Assembly (NCBI GenBank): GCA_016928955.1
Contig: JAFGJV010000054.1
Coordinates: forward strand, 1-60,554
DNA: 60,554 bases
From: Spirochaetales bacterium
Lineage (GTDB): Bacteria; Spirochaetota; Spirochaetia; Treponematales; UBA12059
Direction: 5' to 3'
How positions within the stretch are numbered: position 1 is the stretch's first letter; every line of letters begins with the position of its first letter. This document shows, in pieces, positions 45,081 through 54,506 of the stretch. The position numbers and the translations under genes were made by a program. Under the pieces are notes generated by a model. That model was not told where the DNA came from. It was given only the letters and a program-made list of their open reading frames with translations, and ran no database searches.

Positions 45081-45776
45081 TCAGCTGCGCGACGCTATCC
45101 ACGGGCAGAGCTCGGCGTAGGTGCTGAAGGCGAAATCGGCCGTGCTCACCGCACGCTTGCGGGCTTGCCTGGCTATCAGGGCGGTCATCATTCCGGCGGC
45201 CTTGGCTCCCCGCACGTCATACGCCTCGGAATTGCCCACGTAGAGCACTTCGTCATTGCGGACGCCCAGGCGCTCGGCCAGAAGGTCAAAGGGCGCGCGG
45301 TCGGGTTTCACCAGGCCCGTTTCCTCGCTGGTCATGGCCACGTCAAAGTGGGATGACAGTCCCATCAGTTCCAGTTTGCGTTCGCAGGGGAAATCGGACA
45401 GGGCTCCGAGCTTGAAACCCCGGGACCTGAGTTCCTCAAGGCAGGCCTTGGCCCCGGGAAAGAGCCGTATGCGGTCAAAGGGCTCAAAGGCCTGGTGGTA
45501 GAAAAATCGCTTGATGGCGTCGCGCGTGGCTTCCTCGTCGGCTCCCAGGCGCCTGGCCACCAGACCGGCCTGAAGGCGGTGAAATTCGTCTATGGACCCG
45601 GGCGGGCTGTTCTGGAAGGGCAGTCCCGGGTTGAGCAGCCTGAGCTCCCGACGCACGGCGTTGAAGGCCCGCAGGAGCTTGAAGGACACGATGGCCCTGG
45701 GCAGCATGCGAAGGAACAGGGCTGATGAAGGGTAGAGCGTGCCGTCTATGTCGAAACCAACCGCGCGTATGGCCAT
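45081..45776 (-). CDS. HAD family hydrolase
   Basis: 231 residues. Motif I GFDIDGTLYPS with the nucleophilic Asp, motif II (LGALSDFP), motif III Lys in GLVKPDRAPF and motif IV (VLYVGNSEAYDVRGAKAAG) give a complete HAD phosphatase with an alpha-helical cap. The small-molecule substrate is not predictable. No ribosome binding site; a -10 box lies 6 bases before the ATG. Confidence 0.9.
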   Translation of the reverse strand: MAIRAVGFDIDGTLYPSSALFLRMLPRAIVSFKLLRAFNAVRRELRLLNPGLPFQNSPPGSIDEFHRLQAGLVARRLGADEEATRDAIKRFFYHQAFEPFDRIRLFPGAKACLEELRSRGFKLGALSDFPCERKLELMGLSSHFDVAMTSEETGLVKPDRAPFDLLAERLGVRNDEVLYVGNSEAYDVRGAKAAGMMTALIARQARKRAVSTADFAFSTYAELCPWIASRS

Positions 45777-45782
45777 GGCTGG

Positions 45783-45811
45783 TTTATAACGGAAAGCGCC
45801 CCGCCTGTCCA
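45783..45811 (-). promoter_or_regulatory. Leaderless-type promoter of the HAD gene
   Basis: On the minus strand TGGACA (45811-45806), 17 bases, TATAAA (45788-45783), exactly 6 bases, then ATG at 45776. The -35 lies in the loop of the terminator hairpin of the upstream gene. Confidence 0.65.
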
Positions 45812-45825
45812 GCTAGGCGGGGCGC
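45796..45825 (-). terminator. Terminator hairpin downstream of nrdJ
   Basis: A perfect 11-bp stem, GCGCCCCGCCT (45796-45806) with AGGCGGGGCGC (45815-45825). On the minus strand only a short TTTCC follows. Confidence 0.6.
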
Positions 45826-45838
45826 CCAGGATTTTTAG

Positions 45839-46015
45839 CTACAACCGGTGGTACTCCCACAGGTCTCTCGTCGGCCCTGCTGGCCGACGGTTCGGTTCCG
45901 CTTGAGCGGAACCAAGCCGGGATTGAACCTGAAATGCGAGACCACAAGCCAGCGTACAGCCGCCTTTTCCAATCAACTACAACCGGTGGTACTCCCACAG
46001 GTCTCGCATTTCAGG
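45839..46015. repeat. Duplicated 3' tail of nrdJ with internal palindromes
   Basis: The 29 bases at 45977-46005, which encode the final residues of NrdJ, recur exactly at 45839-45867, again followed on the minus strand by a stop codon. Between them are two hairpins (CGTCGGCC/GGCCGACG at 45869-45889; GGTTCCGCT/AGCGGAACC at 45894-45913). There is also an inverted copy of 16 bases of the gene tail (45928-45943 against 46000-46015). Confidence 0.75.
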
Positions 46016-49000
46016 CAGGTTCCGTTGCGCACCAGGGTCAGGTGGCCGCATATCGGGCAGGGGTCGCCCTCGTAGCCCTTCATGCGTGCGCTACGCACCT
46101 CGTCGCGGGCTGTTTGGGCCGTCTGGGCGGGGGCGCGCTTGGCTGCCGCGGCCGCCTGGTCCTCGGCGTGCCGTTCCGCGGCCATGCGCGCCTTGCCGTT
46201 CTGCGTGGCCGTGGCTATGAGGTCCTCCGGTTTGACCTGGCCAAGGTCATACCGGTCCTGGTAGCTGATGGCCAGGTCCCTGAACACGTAGTCCAGGACG
46301 CTGGTGGCCATCTTGATGTACTCATGGCCGCGGACCATGCCGTTGGGCTCGAAGCGGCTGAACGTGAACGCGTCGACATACTCCTCAAGCGGGACGCCGT
46401 ACTGCAGGCCAAGGGACACGGCTATGGCAAACGAGTTGAGCAGGCTCCTGAAGGCCGCCCCCTCCTTGTGCATATCCAGGAAAATTTCCCCGATGCGGCC
46501 GTCGTCGTATTCTCCGGTGCGGATGAAGACGGAATGGCCGCCGATCTTCGCCTTTTGGGTGTAGCCCATCCTGCGGTTGGGCAGGGGACGCCGTACGCTG
46601 GTAGGCGCCTTGTCCGACGGTTGGGGGGTAGGCTGGGATTCAGCCTGCACGGCCAGAATGCTCTCAGCCAGCGCGTCGTCCATGGCCGCGATGGAACTCA
46701 GGGGCTGGGACAGCTTGGATCCGTCGCGGTACAGGGCTATGGACTTGAGCATGCTCTGCCATGCCAGCATGTACGCGCCCTTGACGTCTTCCACCGTGGC
46801 CGAGTTGGGCATGTTGATGGTTTTCGAGATTGCCCCGGACACAAAGGGCTGGGTGGCGGCCATCATGGCTATGTGCGCTTTCCACTGGATGGAGCGGGTG
46901 GCGTTGCGGCCTGAGGGCGTGGCCGTGTCGAACACCGCGTAATGGGCCTTCTTGAGGTGCGGCGCGCCTTCTATGCCCATGGTGCCGCATGCCCAGCCCT
47001 CGGCCGCCGCGATATCCTGGATGGAGAAGCCAAGAAAGCGGAGTATGTCAAAGCCTGGCTCGGAGCGCACGGCCGCCGTCGCGCCCACGGCGTCGCAGGC
47101 TTCAGCGCCCAGGGTAAAGGGATTGAAGGCCGAATCCAGGCTCATGGCGTTGCGAACGGCCGCGTCCGCCTTGAGAATGGCCTCCTCGGGCAGGCCCTTC
47201 TCGCGCAGGGCTGCCAGCGGCACCCCGGGCGCCCCTTCCAGGGTCCCCGTGCCAACCATGTACGTGCGGATGTCTTCTATCGCCTCGTCGGAATATCCCA
47301 GGGCGCGCAGGGCAGGCAGCACCGAATTGTTGACAATCTTGAAATAGCCGCCGCCGGCCAGCTTCTTGAATTTGACCAGGGCAAAATCGGGCTCTATGCC
47401 GGTAGTGTCGCAGTCCATGAGCAGGCCTATGGTGCCCGTGGGCGCTATGGCCGTGGTCTGGGCGTTGCGGTAGCCGTGTTTTTCTCCCAGGGCGACAGCC
47501 TGGTCCCAGGCGTCGCGGGCGGCGGCCGCCAGCTCGGCCGGGGCTTTGCCGTCGGCTAGTCCCTGGGGTTTGACCGACAGCCCCTCGTACTCCGACTGGT
47601 CGGCGTTCCAGGCGGCCTTCCTGTGATTGCGCATGACCCGCAGCATGGACTCGGCGTTGGGACCGTAGGCGGGAAAGACGCCAAAGGCCTGGGCCATGCG
47701 CGCCGACTGGGCATAGGCCTCGCCGGTGGTGATGGCCGTCAGGGCGGCGGCCGTGGCGCGTCCCTCGTCAGAGTCGTAGGGCAGGCCCATGAGCATGAGG
47801 AGGGTGCCCAGGTTCGCGTAGCCCAAGCCCAGGGTGCGGTAGTCGTAGCTCTTGCGCGCTATCTCCTTGGACGGGAACTGGGCCATGACCACGGATACCT
47901 CAAGCACCGTGGTCCACACGCGTATGGCGTGGCGGTATGCGCTGTCGTCAAAACGCCGCGAGGCTTCGTCATAGAAGGTGGCAAGGTTGAGCGACGCCAG
48001 GTTGCACGCGGTGTCGTCCAGGAACATGTACTCCGAGCAGGGATTTGAGCCCCGGATCTCGCCGCCTGCCGGGCAGGTGTGCCAGTCGTTCACGGTGGTG
48101 TGGAACTGGAGGCCGGGGTCGGCGCATTGCCAGGCCGCGCGGGCTATCTTGTCCCACACGGCGCGGGCCTTGACCGTTTTCATGGTCTTGCCGCCCCGCC
48201 TCATGGTCAGGTGCCAGTCTTTGTTCTTGACCACGGCTTCCATAAAGGTGTCGGCCACTCGCACCGAGTTGTTGGACGCCTGCCCGGCCACGGTGGCGTA
48301 CGCTTCGCCCTCCCAGTTGGTGTCGAACACGGCGCCGTCCACGTCGGGTTCGCCCTCGGCCGCCCTCCTGAGGGTCTGGTATACGTAGGAACCCGGCACG
48401 CCAGCGTCCAGGGCCTGCTTGGCCGCCCGCTGCAAGGCCGGGTTCTTGTCGAACGAAAGCCTGTCCCCGGCCGGCACCGACGCGTCGGCGGCGGCGTCCC
48501 TGACCGCCACCGTGAAACGCCGTATGGCCTGGGACCCGGCGACCATGCTGGCTACCTTGTGCTCTTCCCCCGTTTTCCAGTCTATGAAGGTCTCTATGTC
48601 CGGGTGGTCCGCGTCCAGGATCACCATCTTTGCGGCACGGCGGGTGGTTCCGCCAGACTTGATGGCGGCGGCGGAGCGGTCGGCTATCTTGAGAAAGGAC
48701 AGAAGGCCGCTGGAAAATCCTCCGCCGGACAGGGGCTCGTTGAGGGCGCGGATCTTGGAAAAGTTGGAGCCGGTGCCCGAGCCGTACTTGAACAGGCGGG
48801 CCTCGCGCTCCACCAGGTCCATGATGCCGCCGTCGTTCACCAGGTCGTCCTGTACATCCAGGATGAAACAGGCGTGGGGCTGGGGGCGCTCGTAGGCGCT
48901 GGTGGACGCTACCACCGTGTCGGTCTCGGGATCGACGTAATAGTGGCCCTGGGCCGGCCCTTCCAGGCCATACACGGCGTGGAGCCCGGTGTTGAACCAC

Positions 49001-49437
49001 TGGGGGCTGTTGGGGGCCGCCATCTGGTGGGCGAGCATGTAGCAAAGCTCGTCGTAAAAAGCCTTCTCGTCGGCCTCAGTTTCGAAGTACCCGGCTTTTT
49101 TGCCCCACAGGAGCCAGGTGTAGGCCAGGCGGTGGAACACCTGGCGCGCGTCGTGCTCGCTCCCCTGCTTGGGAGACGGGCCGGCCATTGCCTGCTGTTT
49201 TTCCGGTACCCAGGCGCGCCACGCGTCGGCCTTGTCGTCGGGGACGCCTGCCTTGCGGAAGTACTTCTGGGCCATGATGTCAGTGGCTATCTGGCTCCAG
49301 GTGGACGGAACCACGACGCCGTCCATGCGGAAAGCCACGCGACCATCGGTGTTGCGTATTTCCGACACCCGTTTTTCCCAGGTGATGCCTTCATAGGGGC
49401 CTTTGCCGGCCTTGGTGAAACGACGTTCTATCTTCAT
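45973..49437 (-). CDS. nrdJ: Adenosylcobalamin-dependent (class II) ribonucleotide reductase
   Basis: 1154 residues. Contains the active-site [21 protein letters not shown] region, the phosphate-binding [16 protein letters not shown] loop and a C-terminal zinc-ribbon-like cysteine tail (CPICG ... [13 protein letters not shown]) that re-reduces the enzyme. GGAGG lies before the ATG. Makes dNTPs with or without oxygen, requiring vitamin B12. No B12 riboswitch is evident in the 147-base divergent gap. The gene's 3' end is partly duplicated just downstream. Confidence 0.96.
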   Translation of the reverse strand: MKIERRFTKAGKGPYEGITWEKRVSEIRNTDGRVAFRMDGVVVPSTWSQIATDIMAQKYFRKAGVPDDKADAWRAWVPEKQQAMAGPSPKQGSEHDARQVFHRLAYTWLLWGKKAGYFETEADEKAFYDELCYMLAHQMAAPNSPQWFNTGLHAVYGLEGPAQGHYYVDPETDTVVASTSAYERPQPHACFILDVQDDLVNDGGIMDLVEREARLFKYGSGTGSNFSKIRALNEPLSGGGFSSGLLSFLKIADRSAAAIKSGGTTRRAAKMVILDADHPDIETFIDWKTGEEHKVASMVAGSQAIRRFTVAVRDAAADASVPAGDRLSFDKNPALQRAAKQALDAGVPGSYVYQTLRRAAEGEPDVDGAVFDTNWEGEAYATVAGQASNNSVRVADTFMEAVVKNKDWHLTMRRGGKTMKTVKARAVWDKIARAAWQCADPGLQFHTTVNDWHTCPAGGEIRGSNPCSEYMFLDDTACNLASLNLATFYDEASRRFDDSAYRHAIRVWTTVLEVSVVMAQFPSKEIARKSYDYRTLGLGYANLGTLLMLMGLPYDSDEGRATAAALTAITTGEAYAQSARMAQAFGVFPAYGPNAESMLRVMRNHRKAAWNADQSEYEGLSVKPQGLADGKAPAELAAAARDAWDQAVALGEKHGYRNAQTTAIAPTGTIGLLMDCDTTGIEPDFALVKFKKLAGGGYFKIVNNSVLPALRALGYSDEAIEDIRTYMVGTGTLEGAPGVPLAALREKGLPEEAILKADAAVRNAMSLDSAFNPFTLGAEACDAVGATAAVRSEPGFDILRFLGFSIQDIAAAEGWACGTMGIEGAPHLKKAHYAVFDTATPSGRNATRSIQWKAHIAMMAATQPFVSGAISKTINMPNSATVEDVKGAYMLAWQSMLKSIALYRDGSKLSQPLSSIAAMDDALAESILAVQAESQPTPQPSDKAPTSVRRPLPNRRMGYTQKAKIGGHSVFIRTGEYDDGRIGEIFLDMHKEGAAFRSLLNSFAIAVSLGLQYGVPLEEYVDAFTFSRFEPNGMVRGHEYIKMATSVLDYVFRDLAISYQDRYDLGQVKPEDLIATATQNGKARMAAERHAEDQAAAAAKRAPAQTAQTARDEVRSARMKGYEGDPCPICGHLTLVRNGTCLKCETCGSTTGCS

Positions 49438-49546
49438 GCTCGCCTCCAGGCTAAAATATTCTCGTAGGAAGGCGAAGTATACTACATGTTGTGGTCTATG
49501 GAAAGACCTCTACAACTAAAAGTGGGATAAAAGAAGCGCCTAGGGC

Positions 49547-49574
49547 TAAGACAAAGCGGCGCCACGGCCGATAC
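49547..49574 (+). promoter_or_regulatory. Sigma-28-like promoter before the spiro-SPASM operon
   Basis: TAAG (49547-49550), 16 bases, GCCGATAC (49567-49574), one base off the usual GCCGATAA. The transcript would begin around 49581, a few bases before the ATG at 49585. Confidence 0.55.
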
Positions 49575-49584
49575 TATGGAGGAT

Positions 49585-51114
49585 ATGGCTACCATCGTCA
49601 TCGTCAACGCCACCCATTGTACCAGGCACGCTTTTGTGCCCTTCGCGGGGTCGGACAGCGCCTTCCGGCGCGTGCTGGCCTTTGCCCGGACGCTCGCGTC
49701 TCCTAACGCGGTCCATGTGGTGGCCCTGAAGGGCTTTTCGGAGGCCGTGCCGGACGCCGGCCTGAGCCTGGTCGATACGGGCGACATGCGCGCGGTGCTC
49801 ATGGCGGCGCTCGCTGCCTGCCCTGACCCGGACCAGCTTCACGAACTGGTGTACGTGCATGGCGACGCTCCCTTCCTGGACGCCGAGCTTAGCGCCACCC
49901 TGTTGGACACCCACAGGCGCTACCGGGCGGAATACACCTACGCTGACGGCTATCCGGCCGGCTTTGCCCCGGAAATCCTGTCGAGCAGGGCTCTTCCCAA
50001 CCTGGTGGAACTGGCGTCAAGGAACGACATAGCGGCGGAACGAGACGGCTTGTTTGCCCTGATCCAGAAGGACATCAACTCATACGACATAGAGACAGTC
50101 CTGTCGCCGGTCGATCTCCGCTCCTACCGTTTTTCTCCCGTATGCGACACCAGGCGTAACATGGATGCAGCCCTGGCTTTGGCCGCACTTGGACCGGTCA
50201 GCGCTGCCGGCGTGGTGCGCGAGCTGCCTGAGCGCCCGGAGTTGCTACGCACCCTGCCAGCCTTCCTGTGGGTCCAGGTTACGGAAGGCTGTCCGCAAGC
50301 CTGTTCCTACTGCCCCTATCCTTTGATGGTGGGCGACCCCCGTGGGCGGAACGGCTTCATGCCGCTTGAGCGCTTCGAGAGCATCATGGCCCAGGCGGAG
50401 GATCTGTGCGACGACCTGGTGGTCGACCTGTCCCTGTGGGGCGAGCCGGCCCTGCACCCTGACTTTGCCGGCCTTGCCTCGGCGGTGCTGGCTAGAAAGC
50501 GCTTTACCCTGATCGTGGAGACGTCCGGCCTTGGCTGGGCGCCCGGGTTGCCCGAGTCCGTGGCCAGGGCTGGCAGGGAGCGCGTTCACTGGATCGTGTC
50601 ATTGGATGACGACGACGATGCCGGCTATCGGGCGCTACGGGGCGAGGGGCGGGACGAAGCCGCTGCTTTTGTCCAGCGGATGGCCGCGTCCTGGCCCAAG
50701 CAGACCCACGTCCAGGCCGTGCGCATGGCCGATACCGAAGAGAGGCTGGAACCGTTTTACAGGCACTGGAAGGGCGTGCTGGACGGTGTGATCATCCAGA
50801 AATACGATAGTTTTGCCGCTTGTCTTCCAAAGCGCTCGGTAGCCGACCTTGAGCCGCTTGAGCGCATACCCTGCCGCCACCTTGCCCGCGACCTGGCCGT
50901 ACTGCTGGACGGATCGGTTCCGCCGTGCAAGCACGCCCTGGCGCGGCAGGCGGACGGCAAGCTGGCCTATGCCGCCACCATGGGCAACGCGTTCGCGCCG
51001 GGCGGGCTCAAGGCCGCCTGGGACGCCATGGGCGCCTGGTACGCCGACCACGCGGCGGGTAGACTGCCTCCACCCTGCGAGCACTGCGATGAATACCATA
51101 CCGTTAACGCTTGA
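49585..51114 (+). CDS. Radical SAM/SPASM protein of the spirochaete 'spiro-SPASM' type
   Basis: 509 residues from ATG 49585 (an ATG at 49576 would add MED). Residues 1-200 resemble a nucleotide-sugar transferase-like fold (VYVHGDAPFLDAELSATLL). The radical SAM core starts at Cys236-x3-Cys240-x2-Cys243 (EGCPQACSYCPYP). C-terminal cysteines (IPCRH, VPPCKHA, PPCEHCDEYH) form a SPASM-type auxiliary cluster site. First gene of a tightly overlapping operon ending next to flaA. The reaction is unknown; SPASM proteins often modify peptides. Confidence 0.88.
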   Translation: MATIVIVNATHCTRHAFVPFAGSDSAFRRVLAFARTLASPNAVHVVALKGFSEAVPDAGLSLVDTGDMRAVLMAALAACPDPDQLHELVYVHGDAPFLDAELSATLLDTHRRYRAEYTYADGYPAGFAPEILSSRALPNLVELASRNDIAAERDGLFALIQKDINSYDIETVLSPVDLRSYRFSPVCDTRRNMDAALALAALGPVSAAGVVRELPERPELLRTLPAFLWVQVTEGCPQACSYCPYPLMVGDPRGRNGFMPLERFESIMAQAEDLCDDLVVDLSLWGEPALHPDFAGLASAVLARKRFTLIVETSGLGWAPGLPESVARAGRERVHWIVSLDDDDDAGYRALRGEGRDEAAAFVQRMAASWPKQTHVQAVRMADTEERLEPFYRHWKGVLDGVIIQKYDSFAACLPKRSVADLEPLERIPCRHLARDLAVLLDGSVPPCKHALARQADGKLAYAATMGNAFAPGGLKAAWDAMGAWYADHAAGRLPPPCEHCDEYHTVNA

Positions 51115-52042
51115 CGACCGGAAAACCAGCTACGCGGTGGTCGGGGGGCGGGGCTGTCCTGGCAACTTCCCCGTGTCCGTGGTCATCCTGAACCGAGGTC
51201 CGCGTATATACCGGGCCGCCTTGGTACAGGACATCCTGGATGCGGGCTTCGACTCGCTGATATCCGTGGAAACGGGGCGGCCGTCTCCAGAGCTGGAAGG
51301 GGTGGCGACGCGCTTTCCCCAGTTGCGTTTTATACTCCTGCGCGACGACGTGTCTGTAGGCGAGCAGATTAACATAGCCATGCGGGAAGCATGCTCGCCG
51401 TACGTCTTTGTGATCTGGAACGACATGCGCCTGGCGTCCAGTGCCCTGTCCGCCCGATTTTTTGATAGAGTGGCCGAACTGGACGCGGCCTGCCTGGTGC
51501 CCCAGCTCAGCTCGGCGGACGGAAGCGTCGTGCCATCCGTCATGCATCCGGCCCTGGCTGGCCAGGCTCTCAGGTGCGTGCCCCTGCCGCCGGCCAAGGA
51601 CGGGGAGGGGAGCCTCTTCCCCTACGACTATTGCGGCATATACTCGCGGGAGCGTTTTGTGCTGTCCGGCGGCTTTGACTGGACCATAAGCCAAGCGTAC
51701 TGGCAGCTCATGGATTTCGGTATGAGGCTGTGGCTGTGGGGCGAGCGGGTATCCCACGCCCAAGCCTTGAAAATCCGCTACCAGGGCAGCCCTCCGGACA
51801 CCGACCTGACGCCGGACGCGTCGTATGCCCGCTTCTGGCTCAAAAACCTGGCTCCCCGGCACCGTGGCGACTCGGCCTACCTGCCTGGCAGGCGCTTTTT
51901 CCGCTTTCTCCTGAGTTCCCGCCTGGGTCCCGTGGAGGCCAGGAACGAGTTCCTGGCGGCCAGGACCTGGGTAAAGGCAAACGAATACAGGTTCAAGCAG
52001 GACGCCGCGCGCCTTGTGAACCTGTGGGATCCCCTCCCATGA
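51089..52042 (+). CDS. Glycosyltransferase-like protein
   Basis: 317 residues, overlapping the previous gene by 26 bases. The N-terminal half follows the GT-A (family 2) pattern: FPVSVVILNRGPRIYRAALVQ, then LRDDVSVGEQINIAM and YVFVIWNDMRLA in the place of the DxD region. The usual DxD is replaced by NDM, so activity is uncertain. The upstream in-frame extension is a shadow of the SPASM gene. Its stop overlaps the next start (ATGA). Confidence 0.72.
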   Translation: MNTIPLTLDDRKTSYAVVGGRGCPGNFPVSVVILNRGPRIYRAALVQDILDAGFDSLISVETGRPSPELEGVATRFPQLRFILLRDDVSVGEQINIAMREACSPYVFVIWNDMRLASSALSARFFDRVAELDAACLVPQLSSADGSVVPSVMHPALAGQALRCVPLPPAKDGEGSLFPYDYCGIYSRERFVLSGGFDWTISQAYWQLMDFGMRLWLWGERVSHAQALKIRYQGSPPDTDLTPDASYARFWLKNLAPRHRGDSAYLPGRRFFRFLLSSRLGPVEARNEFLAARTWVKANEYRFKQDAARLVNLWDPLP

Positions 52043-52722
52043 ACCCCGCCAAACGTATCGTCCTCATCGTACAGATGCGCCTGGATTCCACGCGACTGCC
52101 GGGCAAGGCCCTCTTACCCCTGGCCGGTGGATGCATGGCCCAGGCTGTCATGCGGCGGCTCTCAAGCGTGCGAGCCGATCGGCGGGTGCTTGCCACGGAC
52201 GCCGACGGGGCGGCCGCCCTTGGTGCCATGGCGGCCAGCCAGGGGTTTGCCGTTTTTGAGGGACCCAAGGACGATGTGCTCAGGCGCTTTGCCCTGGCCG
52301 CATCCAGGCACGAAGCCGCGTACGTCGTCAGGGCCACCGGCGACAATCCCCTGGTGTCCTACGAGCTGGCCAACGCGCTTGTGGAGCACGGCATGCAAAC
52401 GGGTGCCGATTACGCGGGATACACGGGCATGCCCACGGGCATGGGCGTGGAATTCATCCGGGCGGAAGCCCTGCTCACGGCGGACGAGGAGGCTGACAGC
52501 GCCTATGACCGCGAGCATGTATGCCCGTACCTGTACACCCATCCCGAGCGCTTTAGCGTGTTCCGGCCGCCCTGCCCCGATGCATGGCGCCTGCCGGCAG
52601 CCAGCGTGACCGTGGACACGGCCTTGGACTACCAGCGCGTCACCCGAATCTTCGAGGAACTTGGCCGGGATCCGTCAGACGCGCGGCTCATGGACTGGCT
52701 CAGGGCGGAGGCAGGGTCGTGA
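52039..52722 (+). CDS. SpsF-like cytidylyltransferase
   Basis: 227 residues. IVLIVQMRLDSTRLPGKALLPLAG is the nucleotide-binding signature of the acylneuraminate cytidylyltransferase/SpsF family, followed by VRATGDNPLVSYELA. It probably activates a sugar acid as a CMP derivative. Both ends overlap neighbours by 4 bases. Confidence 0.9.
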   Translation: MNPAKRIVLIVQMRLDSTRLPGKALLPLAGGCMAQAVMRRLSSVRADRRVLATDADGAAALGAMAASQGFAVFEGPKDDVLRRFALAASRHEAAYVVRATGDNPLVSYELANALVEHGMQTGADYAGYTGMPTGMGVEFIRAEALLTADEEADSAYDREHVCPYLYTHPERFSVFRPPCPDAWRLPAASVTVDTALDYQRVTRIFEELGRDPSDARLMDWLRAEAGS

Positions 52723-54506
52723 AATCCATACTGCTGGTACCCTCGGTGCGGCGCGGCAACGGTTCGGGCCATTTGGTACGCTGTTTTTCCCTGGCCAAGG
52801 CCCTGGGCAGGGGTGCTGCCGTTTTTCTCTCCGAAAACCCGCGGGCGGACGAACGCGGCTCAGCCGAGCTTCAGCTTGCCTACCATAACGATTTTGAGGC
52901 GATCCGCGTGATTACCGCCCTGCGCGACGAGCGTTGGGACCTGATCGTCCTGGACCGATTTACCAGCACGTATGACGAGTACCTGTTCTGGTCCACCTAC
53001 GGCCCCGTGGCGGCTATAGACGAGGGGGGTGGGGCCAGGGCATACGCGGAATACCTGATCGACGCTCTTCCCCACCTGCCGTCAGGAACCACGGGCTGGG
53101 ACGGGGCTAACGTGTCGTCCCTGGGCTTTCTTGCCCTACCGGAAGCCAGAAGGACGGCTCCCGGGCGCATTTCGTCGGTGCTCGTATCCTTTGGCGGCGA
53201 GGATCCCGCCGGCCTCACTGAAGCGTTTCTGGCCGCCGCCGTGGACTCAGGCCGCCTGAGTCCGGGGAGCGTCACGGTTGTGTGCGGCGCACTGGCCCAA
53301 CAATCAGGCGCGCGCCGGGACGGCATCACCTACCTGGGACCCATCCAGGATCTCAGGGAAAAGCTTTCGAGCTACGACCTGGTGGTTACCCAGTTTGGCC
53401 TGACGGCCTTCGAGGCCGCCTGGGCGGGTTGTGCCGTCCTCCTGCTCAATCCAAGCGCCCTGCACCAGCGCCTGTCCGCGGCGGCCGGTTTTGTCAGCCT
53501 GGGCGTCCGGAAGCCGTCTTTTGCGCGCTTGGACGCGGCTCTGGGCGACGCGCGGGCCCTGGCCCAAGCCAGCGCCGCTGCCGCCCCGCCTGAGCGTCTG
53601 GATCTGGCCGCGCGCCTTGCGTCGCTCGAACCCAGGCACCACGGGCCGTGCCCAGCCTGCGGGAGCCGGACGCTTAGGGCCGTGTACCGCGACCAAGACC
53701 GCAGTTACCGGCGCTGTGCCGACTGCGGCCTTGTGTCCATGGCGTATTTTGGCCCGCGCAGGAACCCCTATGACAACTCGGCGTACTTTTTTGAGGATTA
53801 CAAAAAGCAGTACGGCCGCACCTACCTGGAAGACCTGCCGTCCATACGGGCTTTGGCGGCCCGTCGATTGGATGTCATGGAACGCTATCTGCCGGCTGGC
53901 CGTGATGGCGCCGTGGTTCTGGACGTAGGCTGCGCATACGGCGCCTTCCTTATGGAAGCCCATGCCAGGGGCTGGCATCCCGTGGGCACGGACCTGTCCA
54001 CGGACGCCGTTGCCTATGTCCGCGACACGCTGCGACTGCCGGCCTTTGTGTCCGATTTTTCAGGCGAACAAGCTACCGGGCTGTATCCGGACACGCTGGA
54101 CGCCTTGACCCTCTGGTACGTGATAGAGCATTTTGACGACCTGGGCAGGGTGCTCGCTCGGGCGCGAGGACTGCTCAGGCCAGGCGGGGTGCTTGCCCTG
54201 TCCACGCCGTCGGCGGCCGGCGTGTCGGCGCGGCTCCGCCCCGAGTCGTTCTGGTCGTCGTCGCCGGCAGACCACTTTACCGTGTGGGATCCACGGACAA
54301 CGGCCGGATTACTCAGGCGCTGGGGCTTCAAAATGGTCGCCGTACGGATAACCGGACATCACCCGGAACGTTTCCCCGGCGTGCCGAACAAGCCGCGCTC
54401 GCTCCGCTACCGGCTGGCCATGGCCGCGTCCAGGCTGTTCGGCCTGGGCGACACCTTTGAGTGCTACGCACTGCGCGTCGACGACGGGCACAAGGACGGG
54501 ACATGA
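52719..54506 (+). CDS. SpsG-like glycosyl hydrolase/transferase fused to a methyltransferase
   Basis: 595 residues, GTG start overlapping the previous stop (GTGA). Residues 1-320 are SpsG/PseG-like (RRGNGSGHLVRCFSLAKAL; SVLVSFGGEDPAGL; VVTQFGLTAFEAAWAG), a GT-B-fold nucleotide-sugar hydrolase. From about 350 a zinc ribbon (CPACGSRTL ... CADCGLV) leads into a class I methyltransferase (VVLDVGCAYGAFLMEA; LTLWYVIEHFDDL). The zinc ribbon plus methyltransferase arrangement also appears alone at 16260. A natural fusion of two sugar-modifying steps. Confidence 0.88.
   Translation: MKSILLVPSVRRGNGSGHLVRCFSLAKALGRGAAVFLSENPRADERGSAELQLAYHNDFEAIRVITALRDERWDLIVLDRFTSTYDEYLFWSTYGPVAAIDEGGGARAYAEYLIDALPHLPSGTTGWDGANVSSLGFLALPEARRTAPGRISSVLVSFGGEDPAGLTEAFLAAAVDSGRLSPGSVTVVCGALAQQSGARRDGITYLGPIQDLREKLSSYDLVVTQFGLTAFEAAWAGCAVLLLNPSALHQRLSAAAGFVSLGVRKPSFARLDAALGDARALAQASAAAAPPERLDLAARLASLEPRHHGPCPACGSRTLRAVYRDQDRSYRRCADCGLVSMAYFGPRRNPYDNSAYFFEDYKKQYGRTYLEDLPSIRALAARRLDVMERYLPAGRDGAVVLDVGCAYGAFLMEAHARGWHPVGTDLSTDAVAYVRDTLRLPAFVSDFSGEQATGLYPDTLDALTLWYVIEHFDDLGRVLARARGLLRPGGVLALSTPSAAGVSARLRPESFWSSSPADHFTVWDPRTTAGLLRRWGFKMVAVRITGHHPERFPGVPNKPRSLRYRLAMAASRLFGLGDTFECYALRVDDGHKDGT

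Noticed and set aside
48079-49467. 462-residue plus-strand frame
   Set aside because: Antisense to nrdJ, Gly/Val/His-rich shadow without a start site.
49438-49584. Possible cobalamin riboswitch before nrdJ
   Set aside because: The divergent gap is only about 147 bases and no B12-box-like sequence is visible.
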